DNA from: Rhodospirillales bacterium
GTDB lineage: Bacteria; Pseudomonadota; Alphaproteobacteria; Rhodospirillales; JADHTD01
Assembly: GCA_016776525.1 (NCBI GenBank)
Contig: JADHTD010000110.1
Location: forward strand, 1-8,170
DNA length: 8,170 bases
Direction of reading: 5' to 3'
Of the stretch, positions 1 to 5,807 are shown one piece after another. The number at the start of each line of letters is the position of its first letter. The stretch's first letter is position 1. The notes below the pieces were generated by a model. The model ran no database searches. It had not been told where the DNA came from and saw only the letters and a list, made by a program, of their open reading frames with translations. A program made the translations under genes and the position numbers.

Positions 1-570
1 GAAGATATGGCTACGGACCTTGTCCTTGGGAATATCGCGGCCCTGCTTGCCGATGAAAAAACCGAATTCCAGTTCATAATCGAGAATGTTGGCGTAATGG
101 GGCCACAGCACGTCCTCTTCCGTGCCGATCACCGAAAACGGATTGGCTTTGTAATAGATCGGCTGCTGGTAAAAGACCTCTGGCACTTGAAACAGGCCCT
201 TGTCTTCGAATTCCTTCAAGGCTGCAACCGGGTCGGGTTCTTTCTTGGCCTTTACCTCGCGCAGCACCCTGTAGGCATTGACCAGGTGTTCCTCGAAACA
301 CAGGCAGTCGCGGATTTGCGGCGGCCGCGGCAATGGTGCACGCAGGGTCACCGATGATACTTCATGGACCGCCCCGGCCGGGGCCTTGGCGATTAGGTTC
401 CGGGCATGGGAGAGGGCGTCGTCACCGGCCTCGATAAAGGCCTGCATGCCGGTGAGAGCGGCAGGGTTCCCCCCCGACGCCGCCAGCAGGTCGAGCACGC
501 AGGTATCGTTCTCGATCAGGGCACCCAGCCTGTCCGTTTCACCACCCAGCCGGTAGGTCACCAGTTTCAT
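1..570 (-). CDS. Fumarylacetoacetate hydrolase (FAH) superfamily protein, C-terminus beyond the window
   Basis: The first 190 codons are present and the frame is still open at base 1, so the C-terminal part is missing. FAH-fold enzymes are metal-dependent and hydrolyse, hydrate or decarboxylate beta-diketo and 2-oxo acids, often in aromatic-compound catabolism. Seen in the sequence: an N-terminal cap of about 75 residues, then RPPQIRDCLCFEEHL at residues 82-96 (His95 is a plausible catalytic-side residue). Next comes YYKANPFSVIGTEEDVLWP at 139-157, and DYELEFGFFIGK at 164-175. Glu166 and Glu168 form the E-x-E pair that binds the divalent metal in this superfamily. The third metal-ligand Asp would lie outside the window. 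The ATG at 568-570 is preceded by a GGGGGA ribosome site. It is transcribed divergently from the permease at 814. The exact substrate cannot be told; family assignment is secure. Confidence 0.88.
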   Translation of the reverse strand, partial: MKLVTYRLGGETDRLGALIENDTCVLDLLAASGGNPAALTGMQAFIEAGDDALSHARNLIAKAPAGAVHEVSSVTLRAPLPRPPQIRDCLCFEEHLVNAYRVLREVKAKKEPDPVAALKEFEDKGLFQVPEVFYQQPIYYKANPFSVIGTEEDVLWPHYANILDYELEFGFFIGKQGRDIPKDKVRSHIF

Positions 571-730
571 CGGTTATCCCCCTGTTCGTTCCCCGATCAA
601 GCTGCTGCCTTGAGGCGACGCTTGCAGGTTTATGATTATTGGCAGTTTAGCCTGCGTTTCTTTCACGCATCCACAAAAATCCCCCGCCGTAGAATTCTCT
701 TTTCCATCGCTACCCACCCGCTGTTTTGGC

Positions 731-758
731 GTGCGTATCGCACATCAGCCTGTATGAT
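731..758 (+). promoter_or_regulatory. Candidate operator dyad and -10 box upstream of the DMT permease
   Basis: In the 243-base divergent spacer (571-813), a perfect dyad GTGCG-TAT-CGCAC lies at 731-743. It is followed 9 bases later by TATGAT (753-758), a five-of-six match to the -10 consensus, about 55 bases before the permease ATG. No good -35 hexamer sits at the right distance, so the dyad would overlap the -35 region, as an activator or repressor site could. This is a sequence pattern only and no regulator gene is in view. I saw no confident promoter for the divergent FAH gene in the same spacer. Confidence 0.3.
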
Positions 759-813
759 CGGCGCAATCAGAACGGCGGGTCTCAATGACTGCAAACGGAA
801 TTCGGGGGAATCA

Positions 814-1695
814 ATGACCGACCACCGCCCGCTTGTCGGGATCGTCATGATGTGTGCGGCCGTCACCTTCAACGCCACCAAGGACGGTCTGGCAAAAATC
901 CTGGTTGCCGGGTACGAGCCGCTTTTCCTGCTGTGGGTGCAATCGGTGGTGACCGTGTTGGTCTTCCTGCCGTTTATCGTTGCCCGCCACGGCTGGTCTG
1001 TCGTTATACCCCGCCCCCTGGGCCTGCAATTCCTGCGCGGCGTTACCATTATCATCGGGGTTGGCGGCTTCTATACCTCGGTTCAGTACATTCCGCTGGC
1101 CGATGCGACGGCCATGATCTTCGCTGCGCCCCTGGTTGTCACCACCCTGTCACCGTTGATTCTGGGTGAAACGGTCGGTTTTAAACGCTGGGCAGCGGTG
1201 ATCGTCGGCTTCATCGGCGTCATCATCATCCTGCGGCCTGATTTCAGCGGCGACCGCATCGGTTATTTCATTGCCCTGGGGGCCGGCACGGGGCTGGGGT
1301 TTTTCTATATGCTGAACCGCAACCTTTCTCAATATTCCGCCCCCTTCGTTGCCGTCGCCTATACGTCGCTGACCGCCGCTATCCTGCTGACCCCGGTCGG
1401 CCCCTTTAAGGCGTCTCCGCCGAAGGCCGATGACGCCGCCATCATCATCCTGTTTTTCGTTTTGGCCATCATCGGACAGGCCTTGATGGTATCGTCCTTC
1501 CGCTTTGCCCCGGCAGCGACAATCGCGCCCTTTCAGTACGTCCAATTGATCGTCGCCACCATCTTCGGCTGGCTCGTTTTCCAGGCTTTCCCCGACCAGT
1601 TGACCTGGGTCGGGGTGGCCCTGGTCGTTGCGGCGGGTTTGTTCATCGCCTATCGGGAAGGCCGGGGTCATAAAGACGCCGAGGCCTTAAAATAG
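814..1695 (+). CDS. EamA-domain (DMT superfamily) permease
   Basis: This is a 293-residue inner-membrane transporter of the drug/metabolite transporter superfamily. These usually have ten membrane helices built from two EamA repeats. Seen here: almost continuous hydrophobic segments from residue 8 to 280. The first EamA half (about 8-140) ends in the typical stretch LGETVGFKRWAAVIVGFIGV (117-136) followed by IIILRP, and the second half spans about 148-280. The tail is short and polar. The ATG at 814 follows GGGGGAA (804-810) with ideal spacing. The frame stays open upstream to 406, but that extension is polar, lies over the FAH gene and its leader, and lacks family features. The lipocalin-like gene starts 12 bases downstream, so the two probably share a transcript. 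The substrate is unknown; members export amino acids, nucleosides or other metabolites. Confidence 0.9.
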   Translation: MTDHRPLVGIVMMCAAVTFNATKDGLAKILVAGYEPLFLLWVQSVVTVLVFLPFIVARHGWSVVIPRPLGLQFLRGVTIIIGVGGFYTSVQYIPLADATAMIFAAPLVVTTLSPLILGETVGFKRWAAVIVGFIGVIIILRPDFSGDRIGYFIALGAGTGLGFFYMLNRNLSQYSAPFVAVAYTSLTAAILLTPVGPFKASPPKADDAAIIILFFVLAIIGQALMVSSFRFAPAATIAPFQYVQLIVATIFGWLVFQAFPDQLTWVGVALVVAAGLFIAYREGRGHKDAEALK

Positions 1696-1707
1696 GATAG
1701 ACCCGCC

Positions 1708-2142
1708 ATGAGCCAGTACCCCCTAATCGGCACCTGGAAGATGGTCACCTGGCAGGCCGTCAACCGGCAAACGGGGGATGCCACCTATCCCCTGGGCGAG
1801 GAGGCTACGGGACTTATCACCTATACGCCCGACGGCTATGTCTTCGTCGAGATTATGGCCGCCGGGCGCACCCACATTCCAGATGCCGTGCTCTTCGAGG
1901 CCCCCACGGTGGAAGCCGCGGCAACGGCCAATAGCCATATCGCTTATTGCGGTCGATTTGAGGTAACGGGCGACGGCAAACTGATCCATCACATCGACAT
2001 CAGTTCGTTTCCCAATTGGCCGGGCACTTCCCACGACCGCAATTTCGAATTCCTGGAAGGCGACCGTATGAAACTCAGCGCCCCGCAGTTCCAAATCCGC
2101 GGCGAGGAATTCGATTCCTACAATATCTGGGAACGGATTTAG
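1708..2142 (+). CDS. Lipocalin-like domain protein
   Basis: A 144-residue protein with no signal peptide or membrane segment, so probably cytoplasmic. It fits the bacterial lipocalin-like family (Pfam Lipocalin_5 type): the entry motif LIGTWKMVTW at residues 6-15, a G-LITYTPDGYVFVEI strand region at 35-49, and AYCGRFEV at 79-86. These are followed by HHIDISSFPNWPGTSHDR at 94-111 and EGDRMKLSAP at 117-126. Length is normal for the family. These small beta-barrel proteins appear to bind small hydrophobic ligands, but few members have a known function, so I assign none. It follows the permease by 12 bases and its AGGA-type ribosome site overlaps the permease stop region, which supports co-transcription. 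Its stop lies 15 bases from the stop of the convergent isochorismatase-like gene. Confidence 0.82.
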   Translation: MSQYPLIGTWKMVTWQAVNRQTGDATYPLGEEATGLITYTPDGYVFVEIMAAGRTHIPDAVLFEAPTVEAAATANSHIAYCGRFEVTGDGKLIHHIDISSFPNWPGTSHDRNFEFLEGDRMKLSAPQFQIRGEEFDSYNIWERI

Positions 2143-2157
2143 CCCCACCGACCTGTT

Positions 2158-2862
2158 TTATTCGGCGGCGTCTTCGCTTTTCCGGGCATTGAGCAGGTCA
2201 ATCACTTCGTCGGTGCTATAGACATCGCCGAAGACCTGAACGAAGGAAGCCAAAGACGCGATATGTTCCTCGTCGGCCGGGGCCGCATTGGCGTCGGACA
2301 CCATGACCGCCTTGTAATTCATCATCATGGCGTCGCGGGCCGACGATTCCGAACAGACATGGGTCAGGGTGCCGGTAATCAGAACCGTATCGATCCCCCG
2401 CCCGGACAACAGTTCCGCAATGTTCGATGATCCGGGCAGGAAGGCGCTGAAACGGTTCTTTTCAACGATCAGGTCGTCGTCCCGCACATCCAGGTCCGGC
2501 CACAGGGCTTGCCCTTCATGGCCTTTGGAGAGCCAGGCATTGATGGTTGGGGTTCGTTCCGGGCCGAAGATGTTGTCATAAAACACCGACCAGCTATCCA
2601 GGTCGCTTTTGTCATGGGTCATCTGCACCCAGGCGACCGGGCCGCCCCGGGAGCGGACCACATCGGCAAGCCGGTTGATGTTGGGAACAATGGCGCGCGC
2701 CATCGGCGTTTCCGCCGGCGAGCCTTCCTGCAAAAAGACATTCTGCATATCAATGACGACCAGAGCCGTACGTGCAGGGTTTAGGGATTCAATGGCATGC
2801 AGGCGGCCGCGCCGCCGGATGGCGCCATCAACCGCATATTTGGGTAAGCCTGTAGGGTGCAT
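2158..2862 (-). CDS. Isochorismatase-like cysteine hydrolase
   Basis: A 234-residue cytoplasmic enzyme of the isochorismatase-like superfamily, whose members hydrolyse isochorismate, N-carbamoyl compounds, ureides or nicotinamide through an Asp-Lys-Cys triad. All three are visible when numbered from the ATG at 2862: Asp38 in ALVVIDMQN, Lys135 in VEKNRFSAF, and Cys170 in THVCSESSARDA. A cis-peptide-type GTLTHVC turn precedes the cysteine. The frame also allows a TTG start at 2892. I prefer the ATG because relatives commonly begin with M-H about 20 residues before a RRGRLH motif, exactly as here, and GGATAG lies five bases upstream. The N-terminal RRRGRLH segment resembles biuret/ureidoacrylate-type hydrolases, but the substrate is not decidable. 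It converges with the lipocalin-like gene, leaving only 15 bases between stops. Confidence 0.88.
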   Translation of the reverse strand: MHPTGLPKYAVDGAIRRRGRLHAIESLNPARTALVVIDMQNVFLQEGSPAETPMARAIVPNINRLADVVRSRGGPVAWVQMTHDKSDLDSWSVFYDNIFGPERTPTINAWLSKGHEGQALWPDLDVRDDDLIVEKNRFSAFLPGSSNIAELLSGRGIDTVLITGTLTHVCSESSARDAMMMNYKAVMVSDANAAPADEEHIASLASFVQVFGDVYSTDEVIDLLNARKSEDAAE

Positions 2863-2961
2863 TGCAGCTATCCGCTCATCGCGCAGCGGCAATGATAAAC
2901 CAAAATTACCCGATCAGGAATGGTGGAAAAACCGGATGGGATCTTTTGACTGCCTGACATT

Positions 2962-2986
2962 CCCCGGCTTTCGAAAAAAACCGGGG
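2962..2986 (-). terminator. Hairpin downstream of the cold-shock gene
   Basis: On the minus strand a stem CCCCGG/CCGGGG, extended by a U-G and three U-A pairs, closes a five-base loop 18 bases after the csp stop codon. It is placed like a terminator or a 3'-end stabiliser. There is no U-run after the stem, so it does not meet the classic intrinsic terminator rule. Confidence 0.42.
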
Positions 2987-3004
2987 ACGCCCAGACTTTA
3001 AAAA

Positions 3005-3214
3005 TCAGTCGGAAACTTGCAGGTTTTCAGCCGCAACTTTTCCGTTCTGACCCTCAACAAGCTCGTATTCGACAGTCTGGCCTTCGCGCAGAGTCGAAAG
3101 TCCGGCTCTTTCAACGGCAGAAATGTGAACGAAAGCGTCTTTCGAACCATCTGCCGGCTCAATGAAACCATAGCCCTTTGTAGGGTTGAACCATTTGACG
3201 GTGCCTTTGGGCAT
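3005..3214 (-). CDS. CspA-family cold-shock protein
   Basis: A 69-residue single cold-shock domain, the usual length for the family. It is a five-stranded OB fold that binds single-stranded RNA/DNA and acts as an RNA chaperone or antiterminator. Seen: the opening MPKGTVKWFNPTKGYGFI, with RNP1 KGYGFI at 13-18 and aromatic residues Trp8, Phe9, Tyr15 and Phe17. RNP2-like DAFVHIS lies at 26-32 and the family-typical C-terminal strand VEYELVEGQNGKVAAENL at 48-65. The ribosome site GGAGGGG (3220-3226) is very strong and sets the start. It has a long spacer upstream, consistent with the long structured leaders of cold-shock mRNAs, though cold induction cannot be judged from sequence. It appears monocistronic, with a hairpin 18 bases beyond the stop. 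Whether it is a cold-induced or housekeeping paralogue is unknown. Confidence 0.95.
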   Translation of the reverse strand: MPKGTVKWFNPTKGYGFIEPADGSKDAFVHISAVERAGLSTLREGQTVEYELVEGQNGKVAAENLQVSD

Positions 3215-3652
3215 CGTATCCCCTCCGAATTAGTAAGTAATAACCTCCCGGAACCGGAAAACGTAGGGTCCTGTTCCGAAAACCCGACCAAAAACCAAAA
3301 GGTAACCCCAGGAACACGTGCTCCAAGCATCGCCCCGATAAATTATTGGACAAGGCCAAATTTGCATAGCATGCCAAGGATGGGTGACACAACGTAAAAA
3401 CCTCAATTTTTGTAATATCTATTTTGTAGTTATTTTAAGGAGTTGAAGCCCTTTCCCGCCTCTTTCAGACGGCAAATCACAGCCCGTTCAGGATCAACCA
3501 CTGACCGGTCCGTTACAAATGGTTACAAATTGACAGCTGCCCGGAAACAAACCGGTTACAGGCGGTCCGTATTTTCTCCTGACTTAAAGCGGAGCCATCC
3601 CAAGGGGGGCCCGCTCAAAGGTTCATCCCACGGGATAGTCAGGAGAGGGGAC
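3215..3652. other. 438-base divergent control region between csp and the cytochrome operon
   Basis: No gene is supported here. The half next to csp (3215 to about 3350) is its probable 5' leader. It holds a CGGAAC/GTTCCG inverted repeat (3249-3254 and 3273-3278) and a near-palindrome with a CACGTG core (3311-3324). The middle (about 3391-3437) is markedly AT-rich and is the likeliest promoter zone, but I cannot pick a -35/-10 pair with confidence on either strand. The part next to the cytochrome operon holds GTTACA direct repeats (3512-3560), two CATCCCA-starting motifs (3596 and 3624), and the operon's ribosome site AGGAGAGGGG (3641-3650). The open frame running from 3443 into cytochrome b561 encodes polar sequence unlike any b561 N-terminus. 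Confidence 0.6.
3512..3560 (+). promoter_or_regulatory. Tandem GTTACA repeats next to a TTGACA box; candidate response-regulator site for the cytochrome operon
   Basis: Two copies of GTTACAAAT start at 3512 and 3522, exactly ten bases apart, giving GTTACA-N4-GTTACA. A third GTTACA lies at 3555-3560. A perfect -35 hexamer TTGACA (3530-3535) abuts the second copy, but no good -10 box follows at 16-18 bases, as is common for activator-dependent promoters. Direct hexamer repeats spaced about one helical turn apart are the usual target form of OmpR/PhoB-family response regulators. No regulator gene lies in the window, so the assignment is inference. The site is about 120 bases before the cytochrome b561 start. 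Confidence 0.42.
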
Positions 3653-4201
3653 ATGACGAATATTACAGACACTCCACAACGCTTCGGCACCGTTTCCATG
3701 GCACTGCACTGGGCGCTGGCCCTGCTGATGATCGGTGTTTTTGTGCTCGGCCAGATTATGGAAGAACTGCCGCGCGGCCCGGAAAAGGTAGAGATGATCT
3801 TCTGGCATGCCTCTTTTGGCCTGCTCATCCTCGGCTTGGCCCTGGGCCGCCTGGTGTGGCGCTGGACACAAACCACGCCATTACCGCCGGCCGATGAAAC
3901 GGCCCTGCAAAAGTTGGCCCACCGTATCGTTGTGATCACCCTATACCTTATTCCGATCGCCCTCGGCCTCACCGGCATGGCCGCCGTCGCCTCCACCGGC
4001 AACGACATATCCTTTTTCGGCCTCTTTTCCATTCCCGGCATGGAAGCCTTCAGTAAAACCGTGCACGAAGCGGCGGAAGAGACCCACGAAGTGTTCGTCA
4101 AAATTCTGGTGATTACCGTCATCGCCCATACAGCGGCCGCAATCTGGCACCATTTGATCCGGCACGACACCACGCTCAGCCGCATGCTGCCGGGATCGTA
4201 A
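3653..4201 (+). CDS. Cytochrome b561 (CybB-type)
   Basis: A 182-residue integral membrane diheme b-type cytochrome of the bacterial b561 family. These oxidise quinol in the inner membrane and pass electrons to periplasmic acceptors. Four hydrophobic helices are seen at about 17-36, 48-68, 91-113 and 148-166. The expected bis-His heme ligands are His19 (in ALHW), His52 (in FWHASFG), His145 (in ETHEVF) and His159 (in VIAHTAAAIWHH), which matches the four-helix pattern of CybB. Length is normal for the family. The ATG at 3653 follows AGGAGAGGGG. The stop is two bases before the next ATG, so translation is probably coupled to the cytochrome b-DHC fusion. As first gene of an SHP/DHC operon it is a likely quinol-side electron donor; whether it hands electrons to the fused protein or works in parallel is inference. 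Confidence 0.93.
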   Translation: MTNITDTPQRFGTVSMALHWALALLMIGVFVLGQIMEELPRGPEKVEMIFWHASFGLLILGLALGRLVWRWTQTTPLPPADETALQKLAHRIVVITLYLIPIALGLTGMAAVASTGNDISFFGLFSIPGMEAFSKTVHEAAEETHEVFVKILVITVIAHTAAAIWHHLIRHDTTLSRMLPGS

Positions 4202-4203
4202 GC

Positions 4204-5337
4204 ATGCCCGACGGGTTGAAACCGGCAACCGGCACCAAGGGAGCGACCCGGGTCTGGGACCTGCCGACGCGGATCTTCCACTGGTCCCTGGTCGCCCTGA
4301 TCGCGACGGGTCTATTAAGCGGCTATTTCGCCCCGGCATGGTGGCTCGATATCCACAGCTGGGCCGGGTACGGCATCGCCGGGCTGATCATTTTCCGGCT
4401 GGTTTGGGCAGTCTTCGGCTTTGAATACAGCCGTTTTTCCAATTTCACCTATGCCCCCGGCGAAACGCTCCGCCACCTGCGATCTTTTCTCCGGCGGCAA
4501 CCCGGACATTACACCGGCCATAATCCTTTGGGGGCGATGATGGTCTTTGCCCTGATTGCCGTCATTTCCGGCATTGTCGTCAGCGGCCTTGTTTCCCTGG
4601 GCGGCAAGGAAGACCAGGGCCCCCTGGCCACCGTTGCCTCCTATAGCGTCGGAAAGACGGCCGACGACATCCACGAAATCCTCGCCGGCATCCTCGTCGG
4701 CCTGATCGGATTGCATATCGGCGGTGTTCTGGTCGAAAGCATCCTGTCCCGGGAGAATCTAGTCCGATCCATGATCAGCGGTTGGAAAACCCGCCTTTCC
4801 AGCCGGGAACCTGCCGCCCCCCGTCCGGCCCGGCCGCGGGCCGCCCTGGCGGTTTTCGCTGTAGCCGCCCTGTTGATCGGTTCGGCCTTCACTGTCCTGG
4901 CAGGCCTGCCGGCGACCGGTTTGACCACGGCGGCGGCACACCCGGCCTTCGAGGCGGAATGCAGCGATTGCCACCAGCTTTACCATCCCAGCCTGCTGCC
5001 CGCAGCCTCCTGGCGGGACATGATGGCAAGCCTTGACCAACATTTCGGCGAAGACGCCAGCCTCGACGACGGTGACCGCACATCCATCACCGGCCACCTG
5101 GTTAAACATGCCGCCGGACACTGGGACAGCAAAGCCGCCCATAAATTCCGGACCATCTCCGAACAAGAACCCTGGCAGATTTCAGCCACACCCGGCTGGA
5201 AACGCATTCACAAGGAAATTCCAGAGGCCGATTTCAAACGGCCAAAGGTAAAGAGCAAAAGCAATTGCCTGGGCTGCCACAGCGATGCCGCTTCCGGCCG
5301 TTTCCACAACCAGAACATCCGCCTGCCAAAGGAGTAA
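4204..5337 (+). CDS. Cytochrome b with C-terminal diheme cytochrome c (DHC) domain
   Basis: A 377-residue fusion. Residues about 15-195 form a four-helix cytochrome b of the Ni/Fe-hydrogenase b-subunit type, opening with RVWDLPTRIFHW; candidate b-heme ligands are His26, His51, His157 and His171. A basic, Pro/Ala-rich linker (198-212) leads to a fifth membrane helix (213-235). That would place the remainder in the periplasm. Residues about 246-377 are a DHC domain with two heme c motifs, CSDCH (253-257) and CLGCH (355-359). His280 (in HFGEDASLD) and His336 (in RIHKE) are probable distal ligands, matching the spacing in the free DHC at 5808. Up to four hemes could thus link quinol oxidation to periplasmic transfer in one chain. 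Its start is two bases after the b561 stop. No hydrogenase genes are nearby, so a hydrogenase role is unlikely. Confidence 0.9.
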   Translation: MPDGLKPATGTKGATRVWDLPTRIFHWSLVALIATGLLSGYFAPAWWLDIHSWAGYGIAGLIIFRLVWAVFGFEYSRFSNFTYAPGETLRHLRSFLRRQPGHYTGHNPLGAMMVFALIAVISGIVVSGLVSLGGKEDQGPLATVASYSVGKTADDIHEILAGILVGLIGLHIGGVLVESILSRENLVRSMISGWKTRLSSREPAAPRPARPRAALAVFAVAALLIGSAFTVLAGLPATGLTTAAAHPAFEAECSDCHQLYHPSLLPAASWRDMMASLDQHFGEDASLDDGDRTSITGHLVKHAAGHWDSKAAHKFRTISEQEPWQISATPGWKRIHKEIPEADFKRPKVKSKSNCLGCHSDAASGRFHNQNIRLPKE

Positions 5338-5342
5338 CGATC

Positions 5343-5774
5343 ATGCACAGCCCTTTTACCAACTTTGCCGCCGCTTTGGTGCTGGCTCTTTCTGCCACGG
5401 CCTTTGCGATCAACGTCGAAGCCGCCGCCAGCGACCCGATCCTGGCTGGATTTGCTGAATCCGCCAAAGCGAGCACGCCCGGATTTACGGGATTTTCGGC
5501 GGAACGGGGCAAGCGCCTGTTTCTCTCTAAACAGACCAGCGGCAAACCCGAGACCCCGTCCTGCACCACCTGCCACGGCAATTCACCCCAAAGCCGGGGA
5601 CAAACCCGGGCAGATAAGCCCATTGAGCCGATGGCGCTCAGCCATACGCCCAACCGCTATAGCGATCCCAAGAAGGTCGCCAAGTGGTTCCGGCGCAATT
5701 GTAAAAGTGTCCTGGGCCGGGAATGCACGGCCCTTGAGAAGGGAGACTTCATCACTTTCATGGCCACCCAATAA
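5343..5774 (+). CDS. shp: SHP-like monoheme cytochrome c (DUF1924 family)
   Basis: A 143-residue secreted cytochrome. A signal peptide with hydrophobic core 7-22 probably ends after Ala29, giving a mature chain near 114 residues, close to the 112 of Rhodobacter sphaeroides SHP. The single heme motif is CTTCH (74-78). The C-terminal half carries the SHP signature: KWFRRNC (114-120), GREC (125-128) and EKGDFITFM (132-140). In SHP the sixth heme ligand is an asparagine beside a disulfide; on reduction it swings away and lets O2 or NO bind. Asn119 with Cys120 and Cys128 fits this exactly. The ATG at 5343 uses AAAGGAG (5328-5334) lying in the end of the preceding gene. The frame is open from 5265, but that would remove the signal peptide from the N-terminus. 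Flanking DHC modules are its expected electron donors. Confidence 0.88.
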   Translation: MHSPFTNFAAALVLALSATAFAINVEAAASDPILAGFAESAKASTPGFTGFSAERGKRLFLSKQTSGKPETPSCTTCHGNSPQSRGQTRADKPIEPMALSHTPNRYSDPKKVAKWFRRNCKSVLGRECTALEKGDFITFMATQ

Positions 5775-5800
5775 ACTTTTTGGCCATCCAATAAGAAGGA
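5761..5800 (+). repeat. 20-base imperfect tandem duplication over the shp stop codon
   Basis: Units at 5761-5780 and 5781-5800 both begin TGGCCA(C/T)CCAATAA, with 13 of 14 leading bases identical. The first copy supplies the last codons and stop of the SHP-like gene. The second lies in the spacer and ends in the ribosome site (AAGGAG, 5796-5801) of the next gene. The trailing six bases of each unit differ. Confidence 0.6.
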
Positions 5801-5807
5801 GACAAAC

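Noticed and set aside
406..813. Long N-terminal extension of the DMT permease frame
   Set aside because: It overlaps the FAH gene and its leader on the other strand and encodes polar sequence. The family-like N-terminus and a good ribosome site are at 814.
1150..1671. 173-codon minus-strand frame inside the permease gene
   Set aside because: Its translation is low-complexity, rich in Gly, Asp and Gln, and mirrors the permease codons. It is a shadow frame.
1723..2148. 141-codon minus-strand frame opposite the lipocalin-like gene
   Set aside because: No family features; the plus-strand frame has clear lipocalin-like motifs.
2863..2892. TTG start adding ten residues to the isochorismatase-like enzyme
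   Set aside because: The ATG at 2862 matches the usual start of relatives and has a ribosome site; the TTG has none that is convincing.
3443..3652. 70-codon N-terminal extension of cytochrome b561
   Set aside because: Polar, unlike b561, and the strong AGGAGAGGGG site directly precedes the ATG at 3653. The bases look regulatory.
4204..4780. Hydrogenase cytochrome b subunit as a functional call
   Set aside because: The sequence type is similar, but no hydrogenase genes are nearby and the C-terminal DHC domain plus SHP context points to another role.
5265..5342. Earlier start for the SHP-like gene giving an extra CxxC-like start region
   Set aside because: It is the out-of-frame copy of the end of the b-DHC gene, and it would bury the signal peptide.
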